Positions 14,566 through 22,752 of a stretch of 64,000 nt of DNA are shown in pieces. Position numbers and translations under genes: made by a program. Position 1 is the stretch's first letter; the number at the start of each line of letters is the position of its first letter. A model generated the notes under the pieces. It searched no databases, was not told the origin of the DNA, and saw nothing but the letters and a program-made list of their open reading frames with translations. The stretch is from Thermocatellispora tengchongensis (GTDB lineage: Bacteria; Actinomycetota; Actinomycetes; Streptosporangiales; Streptosporangiaceae). The stretch lies in contig NZ_JACHGN010000016.1 in NCBI RefSeq assembly GCF_014202315.1, forward strand, positions 186,001 to 250,000, written 5' to 3'.

Positions 14566-15387
14566 CTACGGGCGGCGCGGGAAGCGCGAGAAGTCGGGCT
14601 TGCGCTTGTCCTTGAACGCGTCGCGGCCCTCCTGCGCCTCCTCGCTCATGTAGTACAGCAGCGTCGCGTCACCGGCGAACTGCTGCATGCCCGCCGCGCC
14701 GTCGCTCACCGCGTTGATCGCGCCCTTGAGCATCCGCAGCGCCAGCGGCGACTTCTCCAGCAGCTCCCGGCACCACTGGACGGTCTCCTCCTCCAGCCGC
14801 TCCAGCGGGACCACCGCGTTCACCAGGCCCATCTCCAGCGCCTGCTTGGCGTCGTACTGCCGGCACAGGTACCAGATCTCGCGCGCCTTCTTCAGCCCCA
14901 CCGTCTCGGCCAGCAGCCACGCGCCGTAACCGCCGTCGAAGGACCCCACCTTCGGCCCGGTCTGACCGAAGACCGCGTTGTCGGCGGCGATGGTCAGATC
15001 GCAGCACACGTGCAGCACGTGCCCGCCGCCGATCGCGTAGCCCGCCACCATCGCGATCACCGGCTTGGGCAGCCGCCGGATCTGCACCTGAAGGTCCAGC
15101 ACGTTCAGCCGGCCCACCCCGTCGGAGCCGACATAACCGTCATCTCCGCGGATCTTCTGGTCACCGCCCGAACAGAACGCCTGGTCACCGGCGCCGGTCA
15201 GGATGATCGCGCCGATCTCGCCGTCCTCGCGCGCCCGGTTGAAGGCGTCCTGCAGCTCGAACAACGTCGTCGGCCGGAACGCGTTACGCCGCTCAGGCCG
15301 GTTGATCGTGATCTTGGCGATCCCCTCGGCGGTGTCGTAGAAGATGTCCTCGTACTCCCCCGACCGCTTCCAGTCGACCGTGCTCAC
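14566..15387 (-). CDS. menB: MenB, 1,4-dihydroxy-2-naphthoyl-CoA synthase
   Basis: This 273-residue crotonase-fold enzyme cyclises o-succinylbenzoyl-CoA. Visible hallmarks are [11 protein letters not shown], the oxyanion-hole segments [17 protein letters not shown] and [20 protein letters not shown], and [18 protein letters not shown], where the aspartate after SF is catalytic. The end [14 protein letters not shown] is typical of actinobacterial MenB. GTG 15387 has a GGAGGA site 8 bases upstream. It precedes menD on the same strand (gap 45 bases), so the two likely form an operon. Confidence 0.96.
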   Translation of the reverse strand: MSTVDWKRSGEYEDIFYDTAEGIAKITINRPERRNAFRPTTLFELQDAFNRAREDGEIGAIILTGAGDQAFCSGGDQKIRGDDGYVGSDGVGRLNVLDLQVQIRRLPKPVIAMVAGYAIGGGHVLHVCCDLTIAADNAVFGQTGPKVGSFDGGYGAWLLAETVGLKKAREIWYLCRQYDAKQALEMGLVNAVVPLERLEEETVQWCRELLEKSPLALRMLKGAINAVSDGAAGMQQFAGDATLLYYMSEEAQEGRDAFKDKRKPDFSRFPRRP

Positions 15388-15533
15388 GATCACGCTCCTC
15401 CGCTCGCTCACCCCGCCGACCGAGGGACGCGGGGGGCCGGGGCCGCCCCCGGCGACAACCGTCTCACGACCGCCGCACACCACCGAGGTCCGCCCGCCCG
15501 GACTCCCCCGGCCATTGTCCGGCTTGTCGGCAC

Positions 15534-15539
15534 TAACCT
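15534..15539 (+). promoter_or_regulatory. -10 element of menE, leaderless start
   Basis: TAACCT ends 7 bases before the GTG start of menE at 15547, the spacing of a leaderless actinobacterial promoter. There is no Shine-Dalgarno sequence before the GTG. The -35 region is not clear. Confidence 0.5.
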
Positions 15540-15546
15540 TACGACC

Positions 15547-16755
15547 GTGCCAGAGACGTTCGTGCACGCGCACCGCCATTGCGCCCCCGGCGCCGCCGGC
15601 GACAGGCCCCTGCGCGCCCTGCTGCTGCCCCCCGGCCCGGCCCTCGCCGAACGCCTCCGCGCCGCCCTCGACGGCGCGGAGCACGCCGTGCTGCCGCTGC
15701 CGGCCACCCTGCCCGACGCCGCCCGCCACGCCGCTCTCGCCGCCCTGCGCCCCACCCACGTCGAGACCGCCGACGGCCTGCGCCCCCACCCCGGCGGCCT
15801 GCCCGTGCCCGCCGACGTCGCGGTCGTCGTGGCCACCAGCGGCTCCACCGGCGCCCCCAAGGGCGTGCAGCTCACCGCCGCCGCCCTGCGCGCCTCCGCC
15901 ACGGCCTCGCTGCGCAGGCTCGGCGCCCGGCCCGGCGCACGATGGCTGTGCTGCCTGCCCCTCGACCACGTCTCCGGGCTCCAGGTGCTGGTACGCGCCG
16001 CGCTGGGCGGCACCGAGCCGATCCTGCACGCCGCCTTCTCACCGCGGGCCGTGCTCGACTCCGGCGCCGACTACGTCTCCCTGGTGCCCACCCAGCTCCG
16101 CCGCCTGCTCGACGAGACCGGCGACCTGTCCGGCTGCCCGGCGATCGTCCTCGGCGGCGCCGCCGCCGCACCCGGGCTGCTGGCCGCGGCTCGCGAGGCG
16201 GGGGCGCGGCTGGTGACGACGTACGGGATGAGCGAGACCTGCGGCGGATGTGTGTACGACGGCCGGCCCCTTTACAATGTAGATCTAAAGATCGGGGACG
16301 ACGGCCGGATCAGGATCGCCGGGCCCATGCTCTTCTCCGGCTACCGGCTGCGCCCCGACCTGACCGCCGCCGCCACCGAAGGCGACTGGTTCGTCACCTC
16401 CGACCTGGGCGAGCTGAAGGACGGCCGGCTGCGCGTCCTGGGCCGCGCCGACGACGTCATCAACACCGGCGGCGAGAAGGTGGTCGCCGGCGTGGTCGCC
16501 GAGGTGCTGCGCGCGCACCCCGCGGTCGCCGACGTCGCCGTGGTCGGCCGCCCCGACCCCGAGTGGGGCGAGAAGGTCGTCGCGGTGGCCGTGCCCGCCG
16601 ACCCCGCCGCCCCGCCCACCCTGGAGACGCTGCGCGCGCTGGTCAAGGACCGCCTGCCCGCCCACGCCGCGCCCAAGGAACTGCTGGTGCTCCCCCGCCT
16701 CCCCCTGCTCCCCAACGGCAAACCCGACCTGCAGGCGCTGCGGCGGGCGCCGTGA
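15547..16755 (+). CDS. menE: MenE, o-succinylbenzoate-CoA ligase
   Basis: The 402-residue ANL-superfamily enzyme activates o-succinylbenzoate with ATP and CoA to make the MenB substrate. It has the P-loop [18 protein letters not shown] (about residues 96-113), the [11 protein letters not shown] adenylation motif, [12 protein letters not shown], and the hinge/lysine regions [14 protein letters not shown] and [13 protein letters not shown] (catalytic lysine). It is short, as usual for actinobacterial MenE. The segment [10 protein letters not shown] (from residue 241) is unlike the usual PLxGVxVRIG and is built from rare codons around a CCTTTAC-N3-GTA element. It is divergent from menB. Confidence 0.93.
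   Translation: MPETFVHAHRHCAPGAAGDRPLRALLLPPGPALAERLRAALDGAEHAVLPLPATLPDAARHAALAALRPTHVETADGLRPHPGGLPVPADVAVVVATSGSTGAPKGVQLTAAALRASATASLRRLGARPGARWLCCLPLDHVSGLQVLVRAALGGTEPILHAAFSPRAVLDSGADYVSLVPTQLRRLLDETGDLSGCPAIVLGGAAAAPGLLAAAREAGARLVTTYGMSETCGGCVYDGRPLYNVDLKIGDDGRIRIAGPMLFSGYRLRPDLTAAATEGDWFVTSDLGELKDGRLRVLGRADDVINTGGEKVVAGVVAEVLRAHPAVADVAVVGRPDPEWGEKVVAVAVPADPAAPPTLETLRALVKDRLPAHAAPKELLVLPRLPLLPNGKPDLQALRRAP
16269..16281 (+). repeat. CCTTTAC-N3-GTA element, copy 2, inside menE
   Basis: CCTTTACAATGTA, continuing GATCTAAAG, lies in frame within menE codons 241-248. The codons CTT, AAT, GTA and CTA are all rare in this genome. It shares its core and outer bases with the copies at 20356 and 58115. 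Confidence 0.55.
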
Positions 16756-16788
16756 CCGGGACGGCCACCAGGGCGGCGGCCGTCCCGG
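16756..16788. terminator. Perfect hairpin between menE and the CBM48 gene
   Basis: CCGGGACGGCC (16756-16766) pairs perfectly with GGCCGTCCCGG (16778-16788) across an 11-base loop. It immediately follows the menE stop and faces the convergent gene ending at 16796, so it is likely a bidirectional terminator. Confidence 0.75.
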
Positions 16789-16795
16789 CCCGCCG

Positions 16796-17071
16796 TCACA
16801 GGAAGATCTGGCTGCCGTGCTCGTCGATGTGGTCGGCCATCTCGTCGTCCAGCCAGAGCCCGCCGGTCGCGAGGTACCTGAACCGGTGGGCTCCCGAGGG
16901 CAGGATCACCGAGATCGTGCGTATGCCCCGGCGCCGGGGCAGCAGCTCGTGCCTGCCGGGCTCCCACCCGTTGAAGTCGCCCACCACGCTGACCACACCC
17001 GGAGGATGATCGAGGGGCAGCGAGAAGGTGACGCGGGTCTTGCTACCGAACAGCCGTGCACGTGTGAGCAT
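16796..17071 (-). CDS. Small glycan-recognition (CBM48/isoamylase N-terminal-like) protein
   Basis: The 91-residue protein is almost entirely one early-set beta-sandwich of the AMPK/isoamylase-N type. The glycogen-binding pattern VVGDFNGWEPGRHELLPRR is followed by the SVILPSGAHRFRYLATGGLW loop. No catalytic domain is attached. Stand-alone versions are widespread in actinomycetes and probably bind glycogen-like glucans or act as a regulatory subunit. ATG 17071 has a GGGAG site upstream. Confidence 0.85.
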   Translation of the reverse strand: MLTRARLFGSKTRVTFSLPLDHPPGVVSVVGDFNGWEPGRHELLPRRRGIRTISVILPSGAHRFRYLATGGLWLDDEMADHIDEHGSQIFL

Positions 17072-17269
17072 GAGGGGAGGCTCCCTTCGGGGTTGAGCCC
17101 TCCCACCCTCCCGCCCCCCGCGCGCGCACACGTGCGCGACACGCGGCGCGTAACAGCGAGTTCACCCCCATTTCACGCCCGCCACGGCCCCCCGCCCGGC
17201 GGCGGCTCGCCCGGCGCCTCGGCCGCCGGTCACCGGCCGCCGCGGCGGCGGGGCCGGAGGGCGTGACGG

Positions 17270-18649
17270 TCAATCCGCCCGCACGCGGCCGGTCAGGACC
17301 TCCGAGCGGGCCCGGCGCGCGGCGCGGATCAGGTGCTCCCGCAGCTCCGCCCCGCCGCCGGTCTGCTCGCACACCCAGTCCAGCTCGGCCGCCAGGGTGG
17401 TGCCGAAGATGCCGGGGTCGTCGGAGGAGACCACGACCGGCAGCCCGGCGGCCAGGAAACGGTGCACCGGATGGTGCGCCGGGTCGGCGATGCCGCCGAT
17501 GCGCCGGTTGGAGGTGGGGCACACCTCCACGACCGCACCGGTCGCGCGCACCCGGGACATGGCGTAGTCCTGGCGGTGGCGCACCTCGGCCAGGCGGTCG
17601 CGGTCGTAGGAGACGGTCACCACGGCGTCGCCGGGCAGCGCGGCCAGCCGCGCCCGCTCCTCCTCCAGGGCGGCCGGGTCCACCCGCACCCCCGCCGCCC
17701 GCAGGCCCTCGCGGTGACGCAGGTCGTAGCCGATCTGGTCCAGGCGCTCGGCGGCGGACTCGGTGCGGGTGTGCGGGCCGTACGCGCCGGGGTCCACGCC
17801 CAGGGCGATGGCGTGCCCCAGCCGGTGCGCGCCCAGCTCCGCGGCCTCCTGCACCCACCGCACCGCGCTCTCCAGGCTCTTGTCGCGGAAGCTCTCGCCG
17901 ACGTGGTACAGGATCGCCAGCGCCCGCTCCGGGTGGGCGTCGTTGAAGGCGCGCACCTCGGCGAAGAACTCCGCGACGTCCTTGGGCGGGTGCCCCTCCT
18001 CCACGTGGCAGAAGTCCACGCCGGTCAGCACCGCGCCGTGCGGGCCCAGCGCGATCTCCCGCACGCGGTCCCAGGCCGCCCACGGGTCGGCGCGGTGCAG
18101 CGACAGCGCCAGCCGCTCCGCAGGCCCGGCCGGCCCGGCCCCGTCGCGGTCGTAGGCGGCCAGCAGCGTGTCCAGCACCGCCCGCTCGCCCGGGGAGTCC
18201 AGCCCCCGCCCGAGCATGATCCGATGCTCGGCGTAGCCGACACCGTGGCGCACGTGGTCGGCCCGGACGCCGGCGGCGAACCCCGCCACCTCCGCCCGGA
18301 TCGCCTCCGGCGGCCCGTGCCGGTCACCCAGCGCCGAGGCCACCACCAGCAGCCGGAACTTGGCCTGGAACCGCCCGAAGTCGCCCGCGTCGGCGTCGCC
18401 GAAGACGAACAGGCCCGCGAACTCCGCGGCGGCGGCCGCATCGCCCTGGCGGTACCGCTCGACGATCTCGCGCACCGGCGGGACCTCGCCGTACGCCGCC
18501 GCCATGGCCTCCTCGTACTCCTGCCAGCGGACCTTCTCACAGCCCGCCAGATGGCGCAGCAGGGCCTCGGGCCGGATGCAGCCGTACAGATGCAGGTGCA
18601 GCTCGCTCAGCACACGATCGAGGGTCACACACCCGCGGGCATACCTCAA
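17270..18649 (-). CDS. Adenosine deaminase-like metal-dependent deaminase
   Basis: The 459-residue amidohydrolase-fold protein has the zinc-ligand HxH near the N-terminus (ELHLHLYGCI), a catalytic histidine/glutamate segment (LYHVGESF), HRLGHAIALG and the final SSDDPGIFGTTLAAELDW aspartate motif. These place it with adenosine/AMP deaminases, and the long insertions (about 100 residues more than a typical bacterial ADA) resemble ADGF/CECR1-like or related COG1816 enzymes. It would hydrolytically deaminate a purine nucleoside or a related compound in the cytoplasm. The start is uncertain between TTG 18649 and GTG 18628. Confidence 0.85.
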   Translation of the reverse strand: MRYARGCVTLDRVLSELHLHLYGCIRPEALLRHLAGCEKVRWQEYEEAMAAAYGEVPPVREIVERYRQGDAAAAAEFAGLFVFGDADAGDFGRFQAKFRLLVVASALGDRHGPPEAIRAEVAGFAAGVRADHVRHGVGYAEHRIMLGRGLDSPGERAVLDTLLAAYDRDGAGPAGPAERLALSLHRADPWAAWDRVREIALGPHGAVLTGVDFCHVEEGHPPKDVAEFFAEVRAFNDAHPERALAILYHVGESFRDKSLESAVRWVQEAAELGAHRLGHAIALGVDPGAYGPHTRTESAAERLDQIGYDLRHREGLRAAGVRVDPAALEEERARLAALPGDAVVTVSYDRDRLAEVRHRQDYAMSRVRATGAVVEVCPTSNRRIGGIADPAHHPVHRFLAAGLPVVVSSDDPGIFGTTLAAELDWVCEQTGGGAELREHLIRAARRARSEVLTGRVRAD

Positions 18650-18710
18650 CGCGATAAGCCGCGGGCGCCGGGGGGCGCGTGCGCCATCCCCGGCGCCCGG
18701 CGGCGGGGCG

Positions 18711-19907
18711 TCAGCGGTAGACGCCGGGGTGGGCGCGCAGCCGGTCGGGCAGGCGCACCGTGATGAACTCGTTGTCGTCCGGCTTGCCGGGCGTGCGGCC
18801 GTTGGAGAAGGGGAAGTTGTTGTCGTCCAGGACGCCGATCGTGCGGTCGTCCAGGATCACCACGTCCTCGATGGTCTGGAACGGGAAGCGGAAGGTCTCC
18901 CCGAACCCGCCCAGGCGCTTGGGGTTGGCCAGGTCGAGCAGGTCGGCGGCGAGCTTCTTGTCCAGATGGCCGTCACGGTCGCGGTCGCGCTTGTCGGCCA
19001 GGTAGATCCGCTTGACCCTCGCCGCGTCGCCCTGGTTGTTGTCGCGCTCGATGATCAGGAACCGGTGCTCGTCCACCGCGACGGCGTCGCCGATCGCGTG
19101 CGCCGGGTCGTCCAGCTTGTACGTCCACCGCTTGCCGGTGTAGGCGCGCTTGCGCGGGTCGAACTCGTACATCCGCAGTGTGCCCGGCTCGTCGCCGCTG
19201 ACGGTGCCCTCCAGCAGCGGGTACAGCCACCGGCCGTCCACCGAGCGGGCCATGCCCTCAAAGCCCTTGCTGCCGCCCAGGTTGGGCTGGGAGCCGTTCA
19301 GGTGCGGGTTCTCCGGTGCCTTGACGCCGGGCAGCGCGACCGGGGCGTCCAGCAGCACGCCGGTGGCGGAGAAGTGCAGCAGGAACGGGCCGAACTCATC
19401 GCCGATCCAGTACGTGCCGTCGCTCACGCGCACGATCGACTCCACGTCGAAGTCGGCGCCGGTGAGCACCCGGTCGGAGCGGGTCAGCGGCCAGGGCACC
19501 TTGCCGTCGGGGTCGGACAGGTTGAACCCGCCCAGCAGCTTGATCTGGCCGGTGCGGAAGTCGGGCTTGATGCGGTGCACGCGCAGCAGGAAGTCGGCGC
19601 TGTTGGCCTTGCCGCCGTACCCGTTGTCCGACAGCACGTCGAAGGTGCCGTCGTGGCGGCGCACGATGCCGCTGAACCCCTGCACGGGCTGGCCGGTGAA
19701 CGGCGGGGTCACGCCGTTGATCGGCGCGGTGCCGATCAGGGAGCCGGAGGGCTCGCTGCCGGGGACGAAGGTCAGCGCGGGCAGCGCGGCGAAGCCGGTC
19801 AGCGTGGCCCGGCCGGAGCCCGCGGCCTGGGCCGTGGCCGGCACGGCCGCGGCGGCGAGCAGCCCGGCCAGCACCGCGGCGCCGGCCGCAAGGGAGATGC
19901 GTTTCAT
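18711..19907 (-). CDS. Exported phytase-like esterase (PF13449-type beta-propeller)
   Basis: The 398-residue protein has a Sec signal peptide (MKRISLAAGAAVLAGLLAAA, cleavage near AQAAG) and the features of the esterase-like/phytase-like family: GFSGIVRRHDGTFDVLSDNG, a Ca-site-like DFDVESIVR, YWIGDEFGPFLLHF, KGFEGMARS, IERDNNQGD and GVLDDNNFPFSNGR near the end. It is probably a secreted hydrolase of phosphate or ester bonds. ATG 19907 gives the best signal peptide. Family function is poorly characterised, so the substrate is not assigned. Confidence 0.85.
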   Translation of the reverse strand: MKRISLAAGAAVLAGLLAAAAVPATAQAAGSGRATLTGFAALPALTFVPGSEPSGSLIGTAPINGVTPPFTGQPVQGFSGIVRRHDGTFDVLSDNGYGGKANSADFLLRVHRIKPDFRTGQIKLLGGFNLSDPDGKVPWPLTRSDRVLTGADFDVESIVRVSDGTYWIGDEFGPFLLHFSATGVLLDAPVALPGVKAPENPHLNGSQPNLGGSKGFEGMARSVDGRWLYPLLEGTVSGDEPGTLRMYEFDPRKRAYTGKRWTYKLDDPAHAIGDAVAVDEHRFLIIERDNNQGDAARVKRIYLADKRDRDRDGHLDKKLAADLLDLANPKRLGGFGETFRFPFQTIEDVVILDDRTIGVLDDNNFPFSNGRTPGKPDDNEFITVRLPDRLRAHPGVYR

Positions 19908-20147
19908 GCCCCGCACGCTACGGGCGTCACATTAATCACATTCGAACGCCGGGCAACGGGAGCGGGCCGCCGCGGGCCACGCCGCGCCGGACGCCCGGCG
20001 AGGAGCGGCGGAATCGCGCCCCGGCGCCGGAGATCACGCGGCGGGAACGGGACGGCAAGCCTGCGGTCAGCGGACTGCAAGTCTTCATTCAGCGGACGGG
20101 CGCATCCTGAGGGTGCGAATCAGAGCTTCGCCGAAGAGGGTGCCATC

Positions 20148-20339
20148 ATGTGCCAGCATCAGCCCGCCTGCCCCAGCGCCTACGCCCCCGACCGTGAGGC
20201 CGCGCACGTGGTCGCCAGCCACCCCGACCAGGGGTGGAGCCTGCTGTGCAACGGGATCGTGTACTTCGAGGACACCGGCCTGCTGCTGCCCGACGGCACG
20301 GTCGTGACCCCGCACCGGGTGCTCGCCCCAGCCGCCTGA
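20148..20339 (+). CDS. Small DUF5999-family protein
   Basis: This 63-residue protein reads MCQHQPACPSAYAPDREAAH and later QGWSLLCNGIVYFEDTGLLL, then PDGTVVTPHR. This is the full pattern of DUF5999, a short conserved actinobacterial protein of unknown role. The paired cysteines C2, C8 and C34 with H4 hint at metal binding, but this is not shown. A GAGGG site precedes ATG 20148. Confidence 0.8.
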   Translation: MCQHQPACPSAYAPDREAAHVVASHPDQGWSLLCNGIVYFEDTGLLLPDGTVVTPHRVLAPAA

Positions 20340-20355
20340 ATCATCCGGCCGAGCG

Positions 20356-20368
20356 CCTTTACTTTGTA
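20356..20368 (+). repeat. CCTTTAC-N3-GTA element, copy 3
   Basis: CCTTTACTTTGTA followed by GATT lies 17 bases after the DUF5999 stop codon. It is preceded by GCG, as in copy 4 (GCGCCTTTAC in both). Confidence 0.55.
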
Positions 20369-20629
20369 GATTCCGTTCCTGCCCGGAGCGGCGCCGCCGC
20401 CTCGGGCCCCGGGCCGGGAAGAGGGCGCACAGGTTGCGCACGGCCGGACGGGAGCCGGTCCTGCGCCAGGCCGGGTCGAGCGTGATCGACGGGCCGGAAG
20501 GCCATCTCGCGGCGCAGCCGCGCCTCGGTGCCGGGCCGGTGCGGCGCTGCTGACGCAGGCGCTGCCGCCGGTGGCGCTCATTTGCCCCTGCGACGCCGCC
20601 GCCTGGTCGAGGAGGTGACGGCCGAGCGG

Positions 20630-20755
20630 GACGAGGGACACGCCGATCCCCGCGGCCACGAGCCCTATGATGACGCGCATCCGCGCCGCCTCCGGCACCA
20701 CACGCGGCTCGAACCCGGCTCGGCGGTCACCCGGCTGATCACGTCGTGGGAGACC
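20630..20755 (-). pseudogene. LysR-family regulator fragment
   Basis: One minus-strand frame reads AGFEPRVVPEAARMRVIIGL followed by VAAGIGVSLVP. This is a near-perfect copy of the effector-domain segment of LysR regulators (RRAGFxPRVVQEAxxMxTIxGLVAAGxGVSLVP). It is preceded by a shortened LPRRDQPGD and followed by unrelated sequence. No HTH domain is present, so this is a relic. The remaining 20369-20989 holds no other recognisable gene. Confidence 0.6.
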
Positions 20756-20989
20756 GGACCGGCTTCACCGTCGCCTGCCGTCCGGGGTCCCGCTGTTCGC
20801 CGCCGGCGCCGCGTTCCCGCCGAAGCTCGCGCTGATCGCGGTGGCGCAACGTGGCCGTCTTCCATCTCGGCGTGTTCCCCGGCGTGGCGGCCTGGGCCGG
20901 CGACCGGCCGCCCCCGCCCGCCGCCGGGGCGGCGGCGTGCGGGCGGCCGATCGTCTGCACCTGACGCCACGCGGGCGAGGCGGCGGTGC

Positions 20990-21820
20990 TCACCCCTTCA
21001 GGCCGGTGTGCGCCAGGCCCTCGATGAACTGGCGCTGGGCCAGCACGAACACCACCAGGATCGGCAGCGCGGTCATCGTCGCCGCCGCGAGCTGCACGTT
21101 CCACATCGGCCCGCCGTACAGGTCCACGAACTGCGTCAGCGCCTGCGGCAGCGTGAACAGCTCCGGCGAGGACAGGTACACGATCGGCTCCAGGTACAGG
21201 TTCCAGGAGTGCAGGAAGGTGAAGATGGCGACCGCGCCCAGCGCCGGGCGGGCCAGCGGCAGCGCCACCCGGTAGAAGGTGCCGAAGCGGCCCAGCCCGT
21301 CCACCCGCGCGGCCTCCTCCAGCTCGCCGGGCAGGCTGATGAAGAACTGGCGCATGATGAACGTGGCCAGCACGCTGGGCGCGCCCAGGATCGGCACCAC
21401 GATCAGCGGCCAGTGCGTGTTGGTCAGCCCCAGCGTGTGGAACATCTGGAACAGCGGCACGATGGTGACCTCGCTGGGGATCAGCAGCCCGGTGAGCACC
21501 ACCACGAACAGCACGTTCTGCCCCGGGAAGCGGATGCGGGCGAAGGCGTACCCGGCCAGGGCCGCGACCGCCATGGTGCCGGCGGTCACCACGGCGGCGA
21601 TGTAGAGGCTGTTGAAGTACTGCTGGGCGAAGGGCTGGATCTCGAAGACCTGGCGGTAGCTGGAGAAGTCCCAGGTCTGCGGCAGCAGCTTGGGCGGGAA
21701 GGCCAGGATCTCGCTCATCGGCTTGACCGAGGAGGTGACCATCCACCAGGTCGGGAACACGAACGGCACGCACAGCACGCACAGCAGCGCGTACAGCGCG
21801 AGCTTCACCCTATGCCTCAT
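20990..21820 (-). CDS. Carbohydrate ABC transporter permease, MalG/UgpE type
   Basis: The 276-residue inner-membrane protein has six predicted helices and the MalG-type EAA loop EEAARVDGLGRFGTFYRVALPLARP at about residues 185-209. It forms the channel with the second permease, whose gene overlaps it by 11 bases. No ATPase gene is nearby; CUT1 importers in actinomycetes commonly share a distant MsiK-type ATPase. The operon with the binding protein and the FAD oxidoreductase links it to uptake of an unidentified sugar. Confidence 0.92.
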   Translation of the reverse strand: MRHRVKLALYALLCVLCVPFVFPTWWMVTSSVKPMSEILAFPPKLLPQTWDFSSYRQVFEIQPFAQQYFNSLYIAAVVTAGTMAVAALAGYAFARIRFPGQNVLFVVVLTGLLIPSEVTIVPLFQMFHTLGLTNTHWPLIVVPILGAPSVLATFIMRQFFISLPGELEEAARVDGLGRFGTFYRVALPLARPALGAVAIFTFLHSWNLYLEPIVYLSSPELFTLPQALTQFVDLYGGPMWNVQLAAATMTALPILVVFVLAQRQFIEGLAHTGLKG

Positions 21821-22751
21821 TGAAGACCCACTTCCGGCGCAGGCGCCACTGCAGCAGCGTGAGCGCCGCGACGATGAGGAACAGCAGGACCGAGATCGTG
21901 GCGCCGTAGCCGAAGTGATGGAACTGGAACGCCTGCTGGTACAGGTAGTAGATCAGCACGGTGGTGGAGGTGCCGGGACCGCCCTGGGTGAGCACCGCGA
22001 TCTGGGCGAAGACCTGCAGCGACCCGACGACCGTGATGATCGAGGTGAGCAGGATGGTGGGGCTGATCAGCGGGACGGTGATGCGGCGGAACCTGGTCCA
22101 GGCGCCCGCGCCGTCCATCTTGGCGGCCTCGTAGAGCTGGGCGGGCACGCCCTGGAGCGCGGCCAGGAACAGCACCATGTTCAGGCCCACGTTCTTGATC
22201 ACCTGGACCACGATCACCGAGAGCATGGCCGTGGCCTCGCCGCGCAGCCAGTTCGGGCCGTCGATCCCGGCCGCGCCGAGCACGCCGTTGATGCCGCCCT
22301 CGGCCTGCAGCAGGAACTTCCACACGATCGTCCAGGCCACCAGCGAGACCAGCACCGGGGAGAAGAACAGCGTGCGGAACAGCGTCGTGCCGCGCAGGCG
22401 CTGGTTGAGCAGGATCGCCAGTAGCAGCGCCAGGGTCAGGTTCAGCGCCACCAGGCCGGCGGAGAAGATCCCGGTGGCCGCCAGCACGGAGCGCAGGTTG
22501 GCGTCGGCGGCCAGCTTGGCGTAGTTCTCGGCGCCGGTGAACTCGAACGTGCCCGCCAGCACGTTCCACTCCTGCATGCTGTACCAGCCGACCAGGACCA
22601 GCGGCAGCAGCACGAACACCACGCTGCCGGCGAGCTGCGGCGTGATGAACAGGTAGCCCACCAGGTAGTCGCGGCGGCGGATGGTCCAGAAGGGCCGCCG
22701 GGCGGCGGCGCGCTCGGCCACCGCCCGGGTCTCGGCCTCGGTCACGACCAT
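21810..22751 (-). CDS. Carbohydrate ABC transporter permease, MalF/UgpA type
   Basis: This 313-residue membrane protein has an N-terminal cytoplasmic segment, six helices and the EAA loop YEAAKMDGAGAWTRFRRITVPLISP (about residues 215-239). It pairs with the MalG-type permease downstream. It starts at ATG 22751, one base before the end of the binding-protein gene region (22753), so the genes are tightly coupled. Confidence 0.92.
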   Translation of the reverse strand: MVVTEAETRAVAERAAARRPFWTIRRRDYLVGYLFITPQLAGSVVFVLLPLVLVGWYSMQEWNVLAGTFEFTGAENYAKLAADANLRSVLAATGIFSAGLVALNLTLALLLAILLNQRLRGTTLFRTLFFSPVLVSLVAWTIVWKFLLQAEGGINGVLGAAGIDGPNWLRGEATAMLSVIVVQVIKNVGLNMVLFLAALQGVPAQLYEAAKMDGAGAWTRFRRITVPLISPTILLTSIITVVGSLQVFAQIAVLTQGGPGTSTTVLIYYLYQQAFQFHHFGYGATISVLLFLIVAALTLLQWRLRRKWVFNEA

Positions 22752-22752
22752 C

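Noticed and set aside
12265-16755. A continuous plus-strand frame of about 1,500 codons across menD and menB
   Set aside because: Only its last 402 codons (menE) look like protein. The rest is arginine- and proline-rich sequence antisense to menD and menB, as expected at 72% GC.
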